From a virus: DNA of 38,251 nt. Below the pieces are notes generated by a model that was given only the letters and a program-made list of their open reading frames with translations, made no database searches and was not told the DNA's origin. Positions 7,922-15,128 of this stretch are shown in pieces (position 1 is the first letter of the stretch; every line of letters starts with the position of its first letter). Position numbers and translations under genes: made by a program. The stretch is from positions 1 through 38,251 of IMG/VR virus record IMGVR_UViG_3300032820_003990. The stretch is one strand, 5' to 3'.

Positions 7922-7953
7922 GGTTTTTTGTTGTAAAAAACCCACACTTTTTT
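7922..7953 (+). terminator. Probable rho-independent terminator after the R-M-like unit
   Basis: GGTTTTTT (7922-7929) pairs exactly with AAAAAACC (7935-7942) around a 5-nt loop, followed by a T-tract at 7948-7953. The stem is A/T-rich and may be leaky. It lies directly before the next promoter. Confidence 0.55.
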
Positions 7954-7957
7954 AAGG

Positions 7958-7985
7958 TTGACAAATCACCAAGATGTCTTATAAT
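7958..7985 (+). promoter_or_regulatory. Sigma70-like (early-type) promoter P2
   Basis: TTGACA at 7958-7963 and a perfect TATAAT at 7980-7985 are separated by 16 nt. The spacer contains ACCAAGAT, almost the same as in P1. It drives the run of small genes from 8020 to 11107. Confidence 0.88.
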
Positions 7986-8019
7986 GTATGTATAGATCGT
8001 AAAAAGTGAAAGGAATTTT

Positions 8020-8382
8020 ATGTCAATAGCATACGAAGAGCACTGCAAAAAGTACGATAATTATATGCCCATGTTTCCTATCGGTAAAGATAACCGATAT
8101 AAGGGATGGTATTATCAAGCAGATTATGATCATGAGATAGATGGGGATTGCACAAAGATCTACCATTATGCTCGTGGTTGGCCCGTGGACTATGTTACAA
8201 TTGATTGGACTCCATATCGCGAAATGACAGATGTGGATTTTAAACTGTGGATTGATCTTGGCATGCCAGGTCGCAATCCGCTAAACAATCCAATTAGTGG
8301 TGGTCCGTTGCGTCAGGGAGATTTAGAAACATTGCGTGATTGGCGTAATACTCAGACACAGGAACAGGGTTGCTTAATATGA
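8020..8382 (+). CDS. Hypothetical protein, first gene after promoter P2
   Basis: This 120-aa protein is not recognised. It is rich in aromatic and acidic residues in its first half (many Tyr, Trp and Asp) and has no signal peptide, membrane segment or known motif. A good AAAGGAA ribosome site precedes the ATG. It is the first gene downstream of a strong sigma70-like promoter, so it is probably expressed early. Its stop codon overlaps the next start in an ATGA arrangement. Confidence 0.8.
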   Translation: MSIAYEEHCKKYDNYMPMFPIGKDNRYKGWYYQADYDHEIDGDCTKIYHYARGWPVDYVTIDWTPYREMTDVDFKLWIDLGMPGRNPLNNPISGGPLRQGDLETLRDWRNTQTQEQGCLI

Positions 8383-9128
8383 GATCAAGGTATCCAGATG
8401 TGTTGAAAGGATATACTACCTATGTAAATAGGCCTACAAACGAGAATCCAGAATTTAATACTAGGGAGATTCTCGAGTTGGCTGTTGCTGTTAACCGTAA
8501 GCAGGGTTTTGTAAAATCCGGCTTTGGTCATACTATTACAAATGACGACAACGGAAAATATTTGCCTGAAAACGAATGGAAGGTTATCGAAGATAACAAA
8601 ACGGTGATTCATAATCACCTTAAGGGCAAAACGAAAGTTCGTGTTACTGCTAAAGATAAAGAAATGGCAGATGACATGCTTTCTCATTATAAAGGTCTTG
8701 CCATGAAGAAGTTATCCGGTGAGACAAACGATTTTGAAAACAACGCCTTGATGTATACAGATGCCGAGAAGGTTGACAGATTGGGTGTTGCTATAATTGC
8801 TTCGTTACCGAAATCATATAAATCAGATATTCGAACACGAGCAATTGCCGACGATGCTGAAGATAGCGAGTATGTTGGGATTCTTAAGAAACGAAGCAAG
8901 TTTACCATAAAGGTAAGAGACACCCGGCAGTTTGATTTTGGTCAGTTAGTTATTTGTATCGAAGGTGACGCGAATATTGTAAAGTTCTTCTTTAATAAAG
9001 ATCTTAAAGAGAACGGTATTGCAATTGGTAAGGTTTTGAATATTACTGGTTATGTAAAAGACCAGAGTGTAAGTAAGTATTCAAAGTTAAAAGAAACAGT
9101 GTTGAACAGGGTTAAGGTGGAAAAATGA
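8379..9128 (+). CDS. Hypothetical protein, possible OB-fold-like C-terminus
   Basis: This 249-aa protein is not confidently recognised. The last ~60 residues (G-K-V-L-N-I-T-G-Y-V-K ending in ETVLNRVKV) resemble the closing strands of OB-fold-like domains in phage DNA-metabolism proteins, so nucleic acid binding is possible but speculative. The central part is rich in Lys and Asp. The start at 8379 (ATGA overlap with the previous stop) is chosen over an upstream TTG because coupling by ATGA is used repeatedly here. It also overlaps the next gene by an ATGA. Confidence 0.75.
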   Translation: MRSRYPDVLKGYTTYVNRPTNENPEFNTREILELAVAVNRKQGFVKSGFGHTITNDDNGKYLPENEWKVIEDNKTVIHNHLKGKTKVRVTAKDKEMADDMLSHYKGLAMKKLSGETNDFENNALMYTDAEKVDRLGVAIIASLPKSYKSDIRTRAIADDAEDSEYVGILKKRSKFTIKVRDTRQFDFGQLVICIEGDANIVKFFFNKDLKENGIAIGKVLNITGYVKDQSVSKYSKLKETVLNRVKVEK

Positions 9129-9349
9129 CAGATACATTAACAGGATGTTCTGCTCTTGTAGATCCATATAACATGACTTTTGAAGAATTCAGAGGTGTAA
9201 TGTCATATGAGTTTCAGGGCATTGATCCTTTGTGTGACAAGTACTATTGGAATTTATGGCAGGATAGTAGGGCGTATGGTTGTAAGAATACAGCCGCTAA
9301 ACCTGTATGGGAAGAATTTTTAACTGCAATTCGCACAGGAAAGATATAA
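9125..9349 (+). CDS. Hypothetical small protein
   Basis: This 74-aa acidic protein rich in aromatic residues is not recognised. A strong AAGGTGG ribosome site sits before the ATG, which overlaps the previous stop (ATGA). Its own stop shares a base with the next start (TAATG). It belongs to the chain of coupled small genes behind promoter P2. Confidence 0.75.
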   Translation: MTDTLTGCSALVDPYNMTFEEFRGVMSYEFQGIDPLCDKYYWNLWQDSRAYGCKNTAAKPVWEEFLTAIRTGKI

Positions 9350-9642
9350 TGGCACGTCGAAAGACAATGAATGTTGAAGATGTTAAGGAATGGGCGAATA
9401 CAAATCTGTCACTAGCACCAATGGGTGCAGGTAATGATGAGTATGTTGAAACTGACCGGGCATGGCGTGAGGGTGTACAAACGATGTTGGAAAATATCCT
9501 GATGTCTACTGGCAATTACAAAGGATTTCGTTACTTGGCACTGGACGAGGTTCCGACAGGTTGTGCGCCTGGAATACGGCGTGACCGAGGCCAAGAGAAA
9601 CAATTTGAGAACACCGACCATACTCGCGTGAGGTACTTCTAA
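9349..9642 (+). CDS. Hypothetical small protein
   Basis: This 97-aa protein is not recognised. It has a basic N-terminus (M-A-R-R-K) and an Arg-rich C-terminus. A longer in-frame reading from 9307 exists, but 9349 is chosen because it is an ATG with an AGGA site and a TAATG overlap with the previous gene. Its stop again shares a base with the following start. Confidence 0.75.
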   Translation: MARRKTMNVEDVKEWANTNLSLAPMGAGNDEYVETDRAWREGVQTMLENILMSTGNYKGFRYLALDEVPTGCAPGIRRDRGQEKQFENTDHTRVRYF

Positions 9643-9815
9643 TGACATTTGAAATTAAACGAGACGCCCGTGAGCGGCTTTGTGAAGCAGTACAGGAAGG
9701 CTTACTTGATCCTGATATGTTCGTAGTTATGGTCGCTAAGTGGATGACTAACGACGACATTATTGAGATGATGGACGCCAACGAGATTAACCTTCGACAA
9801 TTGGTAGGGTATTGA
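9642..9815 (+). CDS. Hypothetical 57-aa protein
   Basis: This short gene encodes 57 residues (MTFEIKRDARERLCEAV, ending in LRQLVGY). It begins on the last base of the previous stop (TAATG) and ends 2 nt before the next start, so it fills what would otherwise be the only gap in this operon. The protein is predicted to be helical and acidic, with no known motif. Conserved spacing and a complete frame support it as a real gene. Confidence 0.7.
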   Translation: MTFEIKRDARERLCEAVQEGLLDPDMFVVMVAKWMTNDDIIEMMDANEINLRQLVGY

Positions 9816-9817
9816 AA

Positions 9818-10120
9818 ATGGAAATCGAATACTTTGATGAGCAGGTGCAGTTTAAATGCGAGTTTAGAAAGAATGCAATGTCGCTCGCAGATATTCCTGT
9901 GGAAATAATTACCCGAGTTTGTAAAGGTGACATTGTTAGCAGACCAAAGGATGGAAAGGTTACGGTGGATGTGTTTGAAGGCTTTGATTTGCTAACAGGA
10001 CGACTAGTGACTTTGCCAGTCGATAAGTTATACACAATTTTTGATAAACTTGCTAACAATGAAATGGAGTCAGTTGGTATTCTTGATGTTGAAAAACTTA
10101 AAAGGACTGTTGACCTATGA
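9818..10120 (+). CDS. Hypothetical small protein
   Basis: This 100-aa protein is not recognised. It looks like a mixed beta/alpha fold with no cysteine motif or membrane segment. The ATG at 9818 is preferred over an in-frame TTG at 9812 because a TAGGG site lies at normal spacing. Its stop overlaps the next gene by an ATGA. Confidence 0.75.
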   Translation: MEIEYFDEQVQFKCEFRKNAMSLADIPVEIITRVCKGDIVSRPKDGKVTVDVFEGFDLLTGRLVTLPVDKLYTIFDKLANNEMESVGILDVEKLKRTVDL

Positions 10121-10476
10121 AATTTCGAAAACTTTTTGGTGTAGTTATGTTTGTAATGATGTTGGTACCTAGCATTGCTAATGCAGGTAAGTTTGAGGTG
10201 TGTATTAACGGTATTGATATTAGTACCGGTAAGTTGTGTGTTAACCGACCAGTTATGATACCACAGCAAATTACAGCCACTAGTCATGATGCAATTCATA
10301 TTATTATGAATGGACAAATTCTTAGTAGTGGGTTTGATATGAATGGTAATGCTTTATTTGTTGTGCATTATACTGCTCCTATAGCAAAATATGTTCTTGC
10401 TCGGAATCAGGTGTTTAATTGCACAGTAAGCAGTGGCGCAACTGAGTTTCTCTGTAAGTCGTGGTATGCAAAGTAA
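10117..10476 (+). CDS. Secreted small cysteine-containing protein
   Basis: This 119-aa protein begins with a clear Sec signal peptide: a basic start (MKFRKLF), a hydrophobic core to about residue 18 and an A-N-A cleavage site after residue 23. The mature part of about 96 residues has four cysteines (C29, C41, C102, C113), which could form two disulfides in the periplasm. No family is recognised. It is coupled to the previous gene by ATGA. An exported protein made from a probable early operon could alter the host envelope, for example in superinfection exclusion, but nothing in the sequence proves that. Confidence 0.75.
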   Translation: MKFRKLFGVVMFVMMLVPSIANAGKFEVCINGIDISTGKLCVNRPVMIPQQITATSHDAIHIIMNGQILSSGFDMNGNALFVVHYTAPIAKYVLARNQVFNCTVSSGATEFLCKSWYAK

Positions 10477-11107
10477 GTTAGATAACATTCGAGAGTTCCT
10501 TGTTAAGGAACTTAGTTTTGAGAACTCGCTTTTAACGGCGAGGGAGATCCTTGCGTGGAATGATTTCTACAGAGGACATAATTTTGTTTTTGTAAAGAAC
10601 ATTAAAGATCGTAGTCCTGAAGGAATGATGAAAATTCTTAAGGGTGACAAATTCCGTTGGCAGATAAGAGTTGGTGCAAATATGACGGAACATACTAATT
10701 TTAAAAAGTCTGATACTTTAATTGTTACAATGTGGGATTCAGGTGATGGTATTATATATGATCCTTTTTTTAATACGAAAAAAGATACCGGCAAGCCTGT
10801 TTTTATGGCGCACAAGGTTCATAATAATGATACTGTGCTAGAGCAATTAAAAACCCATGTTAATAAGTTTGAAAAATATGCTTTAACTATAGAAAATGAA
10901 TGCCCAAGTTGCGGCGGGATTTTAGTTCCTCGCAAGGCAAAGAAATTACGGATAGAAGATCCTCGAGCACTTGGCAAGGCAACTAACGAACGTACAGGTT
11001 CAGTTAAAAAGGCCAGGGTGTATCTTGCTTGCCATGATTTCCCTACTTGCGATCATATCGCTTCTTATGTTAAAATAGATAATGAGGAATTATTAGAAAC
11101 AGCATAA
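10466..11107 (+). CDS. Protein with C-terminal topoisomerase-type zinc ribbon
   Basis: This 213-aa protein has an unrecognised N-terminal region and a C-terminal zinc ribbon of the kind found at the end of type IA topoisomerases. C-P-S-C-G-G-I-L-V-P-R, then a basic linker, then L-A-C-H-D-F-P-T-C supplies four cysteines in the usual order. These ribbons bind single-stranded DNA, so a role in DNA metabolism is likely. A GTG at 10433 in the same frame would give a longer overlap with the previous gene; the ATG at 10466 is preferred. It is the last gene before a strong terminator. Confidence 0.75.
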   Translation: MQSKLDNIREFLVKELSFENSLLTAREILAWNDFYRGHNFVFVKNIKDRSPEGMMKILKGDKFRWQIRVGANMTEHTNFKKSDTLIVTMWDSGDGIIYDPFFNTKKDTGKPVFMAHKVHNNDTVLEQLKTHVNKFEKYALTIENECPSCGGILVPRKAKKLRIEDPRALGKATNERTGSVKKARVYLACHDFPTCDHIASYVKIDNEELLETA

Positions 11108-11126
11108 CAATCTTGTTGTATTCTAG

Positions 11127-11155
11127 TAAACCCACCTTAAGGTGGGTTTATTTTT
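11127..11155 (+). terminator. Strong rho-independent terminator
   Basis: A perfect palindrome from 11127 to 11150 (TAAACCCACC, centre TTAA, then GGTGGGTTTA) is followed by a T-rich tract. The symmetry would allow action in both directions. It ends the P2 transcription unit. Confidence 0.9.
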
Positions 11156-11159
11156 AGCA

Positions 11160-11167
11160 AATAAATA
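11160..11167 (+). promoter_or_regulatory. T4-late-type promoter motif (AATAAATA) at the start codon of the next gene
   Basis: AATAAATA is followed by exactly 5 nt and then the ATG at 11173. In T4 late promoters the TATAAATA box spans about -13 to -6, so the predicted +1 is the A of the ATG. No Shine-Dalgarno is present. Confidence 0.6.
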
Positions 11168-11172
11168 TTAGC

Positions 11173-11433
11173 ATGTTCAATCCGTTCTTAGAAGACCAGT
11201 TAATCGAATTATCAGATGATCAACTTCTTGATAAAATCAATGAAGTAGCAAATAAAGTTTCATCTGCTAGGCGTTCTGGCATGAGTTATACTATGTTATC
11301 TCAATTAGAGACGGTGTATCACCAGCTGAATACTGCATACCAGGACCGGCTAATTAAGAAGAACAGTGAAAACATGGACAGTACATCTTTAGAAATTGGA
11401 CACATTGAAGGAGACGTTACTAATGCCGAATGA
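11173..11433 (+). CDS. Hypothetical helical protein
   Basis: This 86-aa protein is predicted to be largely helical and acidic at its ends. It resembles small conserved proteins of marine T4-like phages of unknown role, from memory only. There is no Shine-Dalgarno; the ATG sits 5 nt after a late-promoter motif, so translation may start on a leaderless transcript. It overlaps the next gene by 11 nt. Confidence 0.7.
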   Translation: MFNPFLEDQLIELSDDQLLDKINEVANKVSSARRSGMSYTMLSQLETVYHQLNTAYQDRLIKKNSENMDSTSLEIGHIEGDVTNAE

Positions 11434-12088
11434 AAATTATGTTATTCAAAATAGTAATTTTGTTATTTACAATTCATCGTTTTTAGCAACACGAGTAATT
11501 AGTGATTATATAGATCCGTGCGAGTTTAAAATTGAAATTGGTTTTCAATTTGGTGTAAATGAAGTTAGTACAAATATGGATCAAACTGTTGCATATAATA
11601 AATTAGAATTTCTCATTGATAATGTGCTTGATAAGAGTATCTTTGTTAGTAGTGGTAATGGGTTTTGGAACGAAGTTGCTGATAAAGAAACCCGAAATAA
11701 TTTTTTAGTTTTACCTGGTGAACCATATGATGATCTTGTAACAAAAGCATTATATTACAAAATACAAGCAATTTCGTTTCCTGCATTTATGCTAGTTGAT
11801 ATGTCTGTTTGGTCAACAAGTACAAGATTAAAATTTAATTTTGTAGGTGAGGAAAAATGCACACTTCCAGGTATTGAACAATGGTTAGGCGAGTTAACAT
11901 ATCATGATCAACCTTGGTGGCATAGGGATGATTGCGATACTAGAGATGAAATCCCACCAAACAAAAAAGCACTTGACAACCCACCGAAGAATAGTGTAAA
12001 CTTTAACATAGTTTATGAGTTATTAAATAGTCAAGATCCTGGTGAGGTTGTTGAATTTAAGAATTTTAAGCCAACTTTAGTTAAATGA
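11423..12088 (+). CDS. Hypothetical phage protein
   Basis: This 221-aa protein is not recognised. It appears mainly beta-rich with a Trp/His/Asp-rich segment near residues 160-180 (Q-P-W-W-H-R-D-D-C-D). The ATG at 11423 is chosen because AAGGAG lies about 10 nt before it; an upstream TTG start is less likely. It overlaps the previous gene by 11 nt and the next by an ATGA. No membrane or secretion signal is seen. Confidence 0.75.
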   Translation: MPNENYVIQNSNFVIYNSSFLATRVISDYIDPCEFKIEIGFQFGVNEVSTNMDQTVAYNKLEFLIDNVLDKSIFVSSGNGFWNEVADKETRNNFLVLPGEPYDDLVTKALYYKIQAISFPAFMLVDMSVWSTSTRLKFNFVGEEKCTLPGIEQWLGELTYHDQPWWHRDDCDTRDEIPPNKKALDNPPKNSVNFNIVYELLNSQDPGEVVEFKNFKPTLVK

Positions 12089-12612
12089 GAAAAGATAATG
12101 TAGGTCAGGTTGTTTTAGATTCAAATGATTGTGTTGAATTATTATATAATGATGGGTTAAATGATAGTATATTAGTTGATGCTGACATAGACACAGAGTT
12201 ATATGATAAATATACGCATATAATGAATACTGATTGGCCGATATTAAAACAGGCTACCGAAGCAACAAATATTGAGGAATTTGACAAGTTAAATCAGGAA
12301 AATTGGTTTATGCCGAAGGAGTATAAGGACTTAGATATTGTAAGTTACTTGATGGAAAAGGCAAAGAACCAAACTCATACACTTCATTACTTAAGAGCAG
12401 AAGCAGAATTAAAAGTATATGAAAACAGAGGTCTTTTAAATTTGTTACGATTCCTAGTATATTTGGTTGATGTTATGAAAGAACGTAATATTGTTTGGGG
12501 AGTTGGTAGAGGATCAAGTGTAGCCAGTTATGTTTTATATCTTATTGGTATTCATAAAGTAGATAGTATTAAATACGAACTCGATTTTAACGAGTTTTTA
12601 AGTAGGAGATAA
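12085..12612 (+). CDS. DnaE-like (DNA polymerase III alpha) fragment lacking the catalytic aspartates
   Basis: The C-terminal half of this 175-aa protein matches the start of the palm domain of bacterial replicative polymerase DnaE. A helix with R-F-L-V-Y-L-V-D-V is followed by W-G-V-G-R-G-S-S-V-A-S-Y-V-L-Y-L-I-G-I and then Y-E-L-D-F-N-E-F-L-S. In DnaE this is immediately followed by the P-D-F-D-I-D-F motif that holds two catalytic aspartates; here the protein stops after F-L-S-R-R. G-R-G-S is at 141-144. It therefore cannot be a polymerase alone. It may bind nucleotides or DNA, or interact with the host replisome. The first 80 residues are unlike DnaE. It overlaps the previous gene by ATGA. 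Confidence 0.72.
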   Translation: MRKDNVGQVVLDSNDCVELLYNDGLNDSILVDADIDTELYDKYTHIMNTDWPILKQATEATNIEEFDKLNQENWFMPKEYKDLDIVSYLMEKAKNQTHTLHYLRAEAELKVYENRGLLNLLRFLVYLVDVMKERNIVWGVGRGSSVASYVLYLIGIHKVDSIKYELDFNEFLSRR

Positions 12613-12614
12613 AA

Positions 12615-13061
12615 ATGGTAACAAGAAAAACAGCATCCGGAAACGATATAGATATGGAAGCATTGATGGTTGAAAATGAAGAAGTTATTGCTGTAGGTAA
12701 TACACGAATGAATGCCCGCGGTGATACACTCGATTCAAAAGGAAATGTTATTCAAACTGTGCAGGAAACTGCAACAGCATATTATAAAGAGAATCCAAAT
12801 GCAGTAATAACACAGAGTACAAAAGAAGAGTTAGGTGTAACTCAACAAAGTACCCTGCGTCCAGATCAATTGGATCCCAATGCATCAGTTGCTAAACAAG
12901 AATTTGATGATTGGGTTGACCCAGAAAATTCAGTTGAAACACCAACAGGAAAAGTAACTAAAGAAGAAGACCGCGTTGTAGCCTCAGGAGGTGCAAAAAC
13001 AATGAAGAAAGCACAGCCTAAGGCAAAAAAGAGTATTGACGACATCTATCAAGGTGCGTAA
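12615..13061 (+). CDS. Hypothetical protein, low complexity
   Basis: This 148-aa protein is acidic and Thr/Glu/Asn-rich, with a short Lys-rich tail (K-K-A-Q-P-K-A-K-K-S) and the segment N-T-R-M-N-A-R-G-D near residue 33. It looks partly disordered. I do not recognise it beyond a general resemblance to hypothetical proteins of marine T4-like phages. An AGGAG site precedes the ATG, and it lies 2 nt after the DnaE-like gene. Confidence 0.75.
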   Translation: MVTRKTASGNDIDMEALMVENEEVIAVGNTRMNARGDTLDSKGNVIQTVQETATAYYKENPNAVITQSTKEELGVTQQSTLRPDQLDPNASVAKQEFDDWVDPENSVETPTGKVTKEEDRVVASGGAKTMKKAQPKAKKSIDDIYQGA

Positions 13062-13072
13062 GGAAAATTAGA

Positions 13073-13378
13073 ATGAGAATTCGTGCAACACGTGAAACTA
13101 TTTTAGCAAAGACTATGGAGAGGGGCGAACGTAAATCGGCGGGCGGTATTGTTATACCAGATGATAATGGAACAGATTCTGGTATACGCCCTCGCTGGTG
13201 TCAAGTCTATGATGTTGGAGTTGAAAGTGAATTTAAAGATGATATTAGGTCAGGTGACTGGATTTTAGTTGCTCACGGCAGATGGACAAATGGCGTTGAT
13301 GTTGATGGAGAAACTATTTGGAAAATAGATCCAGATGGTATTTTATTACAAAGTGACGAAGAGCCGGATGGGGTTTAG
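13073..13378 (+). CDS. groES: GroES-like co-chaperonin (Cpn10; analogue of T4 gp31)
   Basis: This 101-aa protein has the length and order of a co-chaperonin. It opens with M-R-I-R-A-T-R-E-T-I-L-A-K, followed by the mobile-loop segment K-S-A-G-G-I-V-I-P-D at 21-30, which is the part that binds the GroEL ring. The V-Y-D-V-G-V strand and the G-D-W-I-L-V-A strand follow the Cpn10 pattern. T4-type phages encode such lids (gp31) to fold the major capsid protein with host GroEL, so the same role is probable. AAGGA precedes the ATG. The end overlaps the next gene by 11 nt. Confidence 0.9.
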   Translation: MRIRATRETILAKTMERGERKSAGGIVIPDDNGTDSGIRPRWCQVYDVGVESEFKDDIRSGDWILVAHGRWTNGVDVDGETIWKIDPDGILLQSDEEPDGV

Positions 13379-13619
13379 AAAAACATTTAATGTAGACAGC
13401 CTATCAAACAGATCACCACATAAAATTCCAGTGCAGGAAGGAGGTGCCCTTAATGCAAACTATAGACAAAGTGAAGCACTTGCTGTATTATGTAATAAGT
13501 TAGGGCAACAAGGACTGGAATATGGTAAAGATTTTTATTGGGATGATACCGGATATGATGGTATCACTTTAACCTTTAACCAGAAAGAAGATATTTTTAT
13601 TACAAAATTAAGATTATGA
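13368..13619 (+). CDS. Hypothetical small protein
   Basis: This 83-aa protein is not recognised. It has a basic N-terminus and a compact alpha/beta pattern (Y-R-Q-S-E-A-L-A-V-L-C-N-K-L) ending in L-R-L. The start at 13368 overlaps the groES-like gene by 11 nt; upstream in-frame codons lie deeper inside that gene. It is joined to the next small gene by ATGA. Confidence 0.65.
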   Translation: MGFRKTFNVDSLSNRSPHKIPVQEGGALNANYRQSEALAVLCNKLGQQGLEYGKDFYWDDTGYDGITLTFNQKEDIFITKLRL

Positions 13620-13792
13620 AATTACCAGAAATAAAATCACCATCAGGATTAACAACTGCTGGCGCCACAGGTATTGTGCTTATGGTGTTGCATATCCTTG
13701 GACATCTAGAAGGATGGGCATGGCCTATTCTTTATGTATTATTAATTATAACTGGCATTGGCCAAGAAAATAAAAAAGTAAAAACTGAATGA
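13616..13792 (+). CDS. 58-aa membrane protein with two hydrophobic segments
   Basis: This short gene encodes 58 residues. Two hydrophobic segments (about 12-30 and 36-49) are separated by a turn with H-L-E-G-W, and the C-terminus is basic (N-K-K-V-K-T-E). The start overlaps the previous stop by ATGA and its own stop overlaps the clamp-loader start by ATGA, so it is fully embedded in the operon. Size and topology would fit a small holin-like or other inner-membrane protein, but no family motif was identified and no lysis gene is adjacent. Confidence 0.7.
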   Translation: MKLPEIKSPSGLTTAGATGIVLMVLHILGHLEGWAWPILYVLLIITGIGQENKKVKTE

Positions 13793-14718
13793 AAGAACTG
13801 TGGGTCGAAAAGTATAGGCCTAAGACACTTGCTGAATATGTATTTCGTGATGATGTGCAGAAAGGGCAAGTTCAGTCTTGGGTCGAGAGCAATGCAATCC
13901 CGCATTTATTGTTTAGTGGCGGGCCTGGTGTAGGTAAGACAACACTTGCAAAGGTCTTGTTACATGAGATAGATGCTGATTGGGGAGATGTGTTAGAGAT
14001 TAATGCTTCGCGTGAAAGAGGCATTGATACTATAAGAGATAAGATTACTAATTTCTGTAGCACATTACCGTTTGGTCCATTTAAGTATATTATACTTGAT
14101 GAGGCAGACTACACTACAGAAGCCGCACAGGCATCGTTACGTGGTGTAATGGAACAGTATGCAAGTTCTGTTAGATTTATTTTAACTTGCAATTATCCTC
14201 ATAGAATTATTCCAGCAATACATTCTCGTTGTCAAGGGTTTCATATTGAACATCTCGATGAAACAAATTTTATGGTAAGGTTGGGTGAAATTTTAGTTGC
14301 AGAGGAAGTAGAATTTGGAATACCAACTTTAGAATTGTATGTTAAGGCTACATATCCTGATTTGCGGAAGTGTATTAACTTATGTCAGATGAATAGCCAA
14401 ACTGGGCAATTGATAGAACCACATCGAAGTGAAAGCAGTGGCCCTGATTATCGTGTTGAGATGGTAAAGTTATTTCAACAAGGAAAAATAACTGAAGCAC
14501 GAAAGTTAGTATGCGAGAAGGCAAGTCCTGCAGAGTATGAAGATATTTTTAAATTTTTATATCGTAATTTGGATTATTGGAATAGCACAAAAGAAGGGCA
14601 AGACGAAGCAATATTAATTATTAGAGATAGTTTAGTAAAGCATACAACTTGTGCAGATCCAGAGATAAATCTTGCCGCTTGTTTGGTACAGTTGGATATG
14701 TTGCGTAAAGGTTCATAA
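13789..14718 (+). CDS. 44: Sliding clamp loader ATPase subunit (T4 gp44/RFC family)
   Basis: This 309-aa AAA+ protein matches the clamp loader large subunit that opens and loads the sliding clamp onto primed DNA. The N-terminal L-W-V-E-K-Y-R-P-K-T is the RFC-family signature. Walker A is G-G-P-G-V-G-K-T-T at 44-52, Walker B is I-L-D-E-A-D at 102-107, and the SRC arginine-finger motif is at 146-148. T4 gp44 is 319 aa, so this is full length. In T4 it works with gp62 and the gp45 clamp; neither is evident in this window. It follows the 58-aa membrane gene with an ATGA overlap. Confidence 0.93.
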   Translation: MKELWVEKYRPKTLAEYVFRDDVQKGQVQSWVESNAIPHLLFSGGPGVGKTTLAKVLLHEIDADWGDVLEINASRERGIDTIRDKITNFCSTLPFGPFKYIILDEADYTTEAAQASLRGVMEQYASSVRFILTCNYPHRIIPAIHSRCQGFHIEHLDETNFMVRLGEILVAEEVEFGIPTLELYVKATYPDLRKCINLCQMNSQTGQLIEPHRSESSGPDYRVEMVKLFQQGKITEARKLVCEKASPAEYEDIFKFLYRNLDYWNSTKEGQDEAILIIRDSLVKHTTCADPEINLAACLVQLDMLRKGS

Positions 14719-14721
14719 ATA
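14714..14721 (+). promoter_or_regulatory. T4-late-type promoter motif (CATAAATA)
   Basis: The motif overlaps the clamp-loader stop codon. The next gene begins 17 nt after the motif and has its own CGAGG ribosome site, so the transcript would have a short leader. Confidence 0.55.
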
Positions 14722-14738
14722 CTGTTCGAGGTATAATA

Positions 14739-15119
14739 ATGACAGACTTTAAGAAAATGAACAAAGCACAGTTGGAAGAGTATGGTCGTTCAGTTGGGAT
14801 AGAGCTAGATCGTCGTTTAAAGAAAGACACTCTAATTCAACAGTTAATTGAGTTTGAAACACCACCTGATGTGGTTTCGTCAGTTACAACTCGCCCTGAT
14901 CGCGTAAGTGCAACTCCAATTCCGGCAGATCTTCAAGCAATAAAGAGTTTTCTTGATTCGTTGCCAGAGTATACTGGTGAGAACAATGGAGCATTAAGTT
15001 CGATAATCATGAAAAAACTTAATCTGTTTTCAGGGCACAAAGTTCAATTTGGTCCTGATGAGAAAGGTTATCGTATAATTGTTAAAGGTCCAGATGTAAA
15101 TAATACATATAGACTTTGA
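14739..15119 (+). CDS. Hypothetical protein with SAP/HeH-like N-terminal helices
   Basis: The first ~40 residues of this 126-aa protein (M-N-K-A-Q-L-E-E-Y-G-R-S-V-G-I-E-L-D-R-R-L-K-K-D-T-L) look like a SAP/HeH-type helix-extended-loop-helix, small folds often used to bind nucleic acid. A Pro/Thr-rich linker follows, then an unrecognised C-terminal domain. A GAGG site and a late-promoter motif precede it. Function unknown. Confidence 0.75.
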   Translation: MTDFKKMNKAQLEEYGRSVGIELDRRLKKDTLIQQLIEFETPPDVVSSVTTRPDRVSATPIPADLQAIKSFLDSLPEYTGENNGALSSIIMKKLNLFSGHKVQFGPDEKGYRIIVKGPDVNNTYRL

Positions 15120-15128
15120 TAATGATTA

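Noticed and set aside
8773-8797. TTGACA followed by TATAAT inside the 249-aa hypothetical gene
   Set aside because: The spacer is only 13 nt, too short for a sigma70 promoter, and it lies within a coding frame with no gene start after it.
9787-10317. 176-codon minus-strand open frame across the small-gene run
   Set aside because: It overlaps several well-supported coupled plus-strand genes and lacks promoter, ribosome site and recognisable protein features.
12085-13061. The DnaE-like gene as a frameshifted full polymerase
   Set aside because: Downstream frames show no P-D-F-D-I-D-F motif or further DnaE sequence, and the next gene begins 2 nt later with its own ribosome site.
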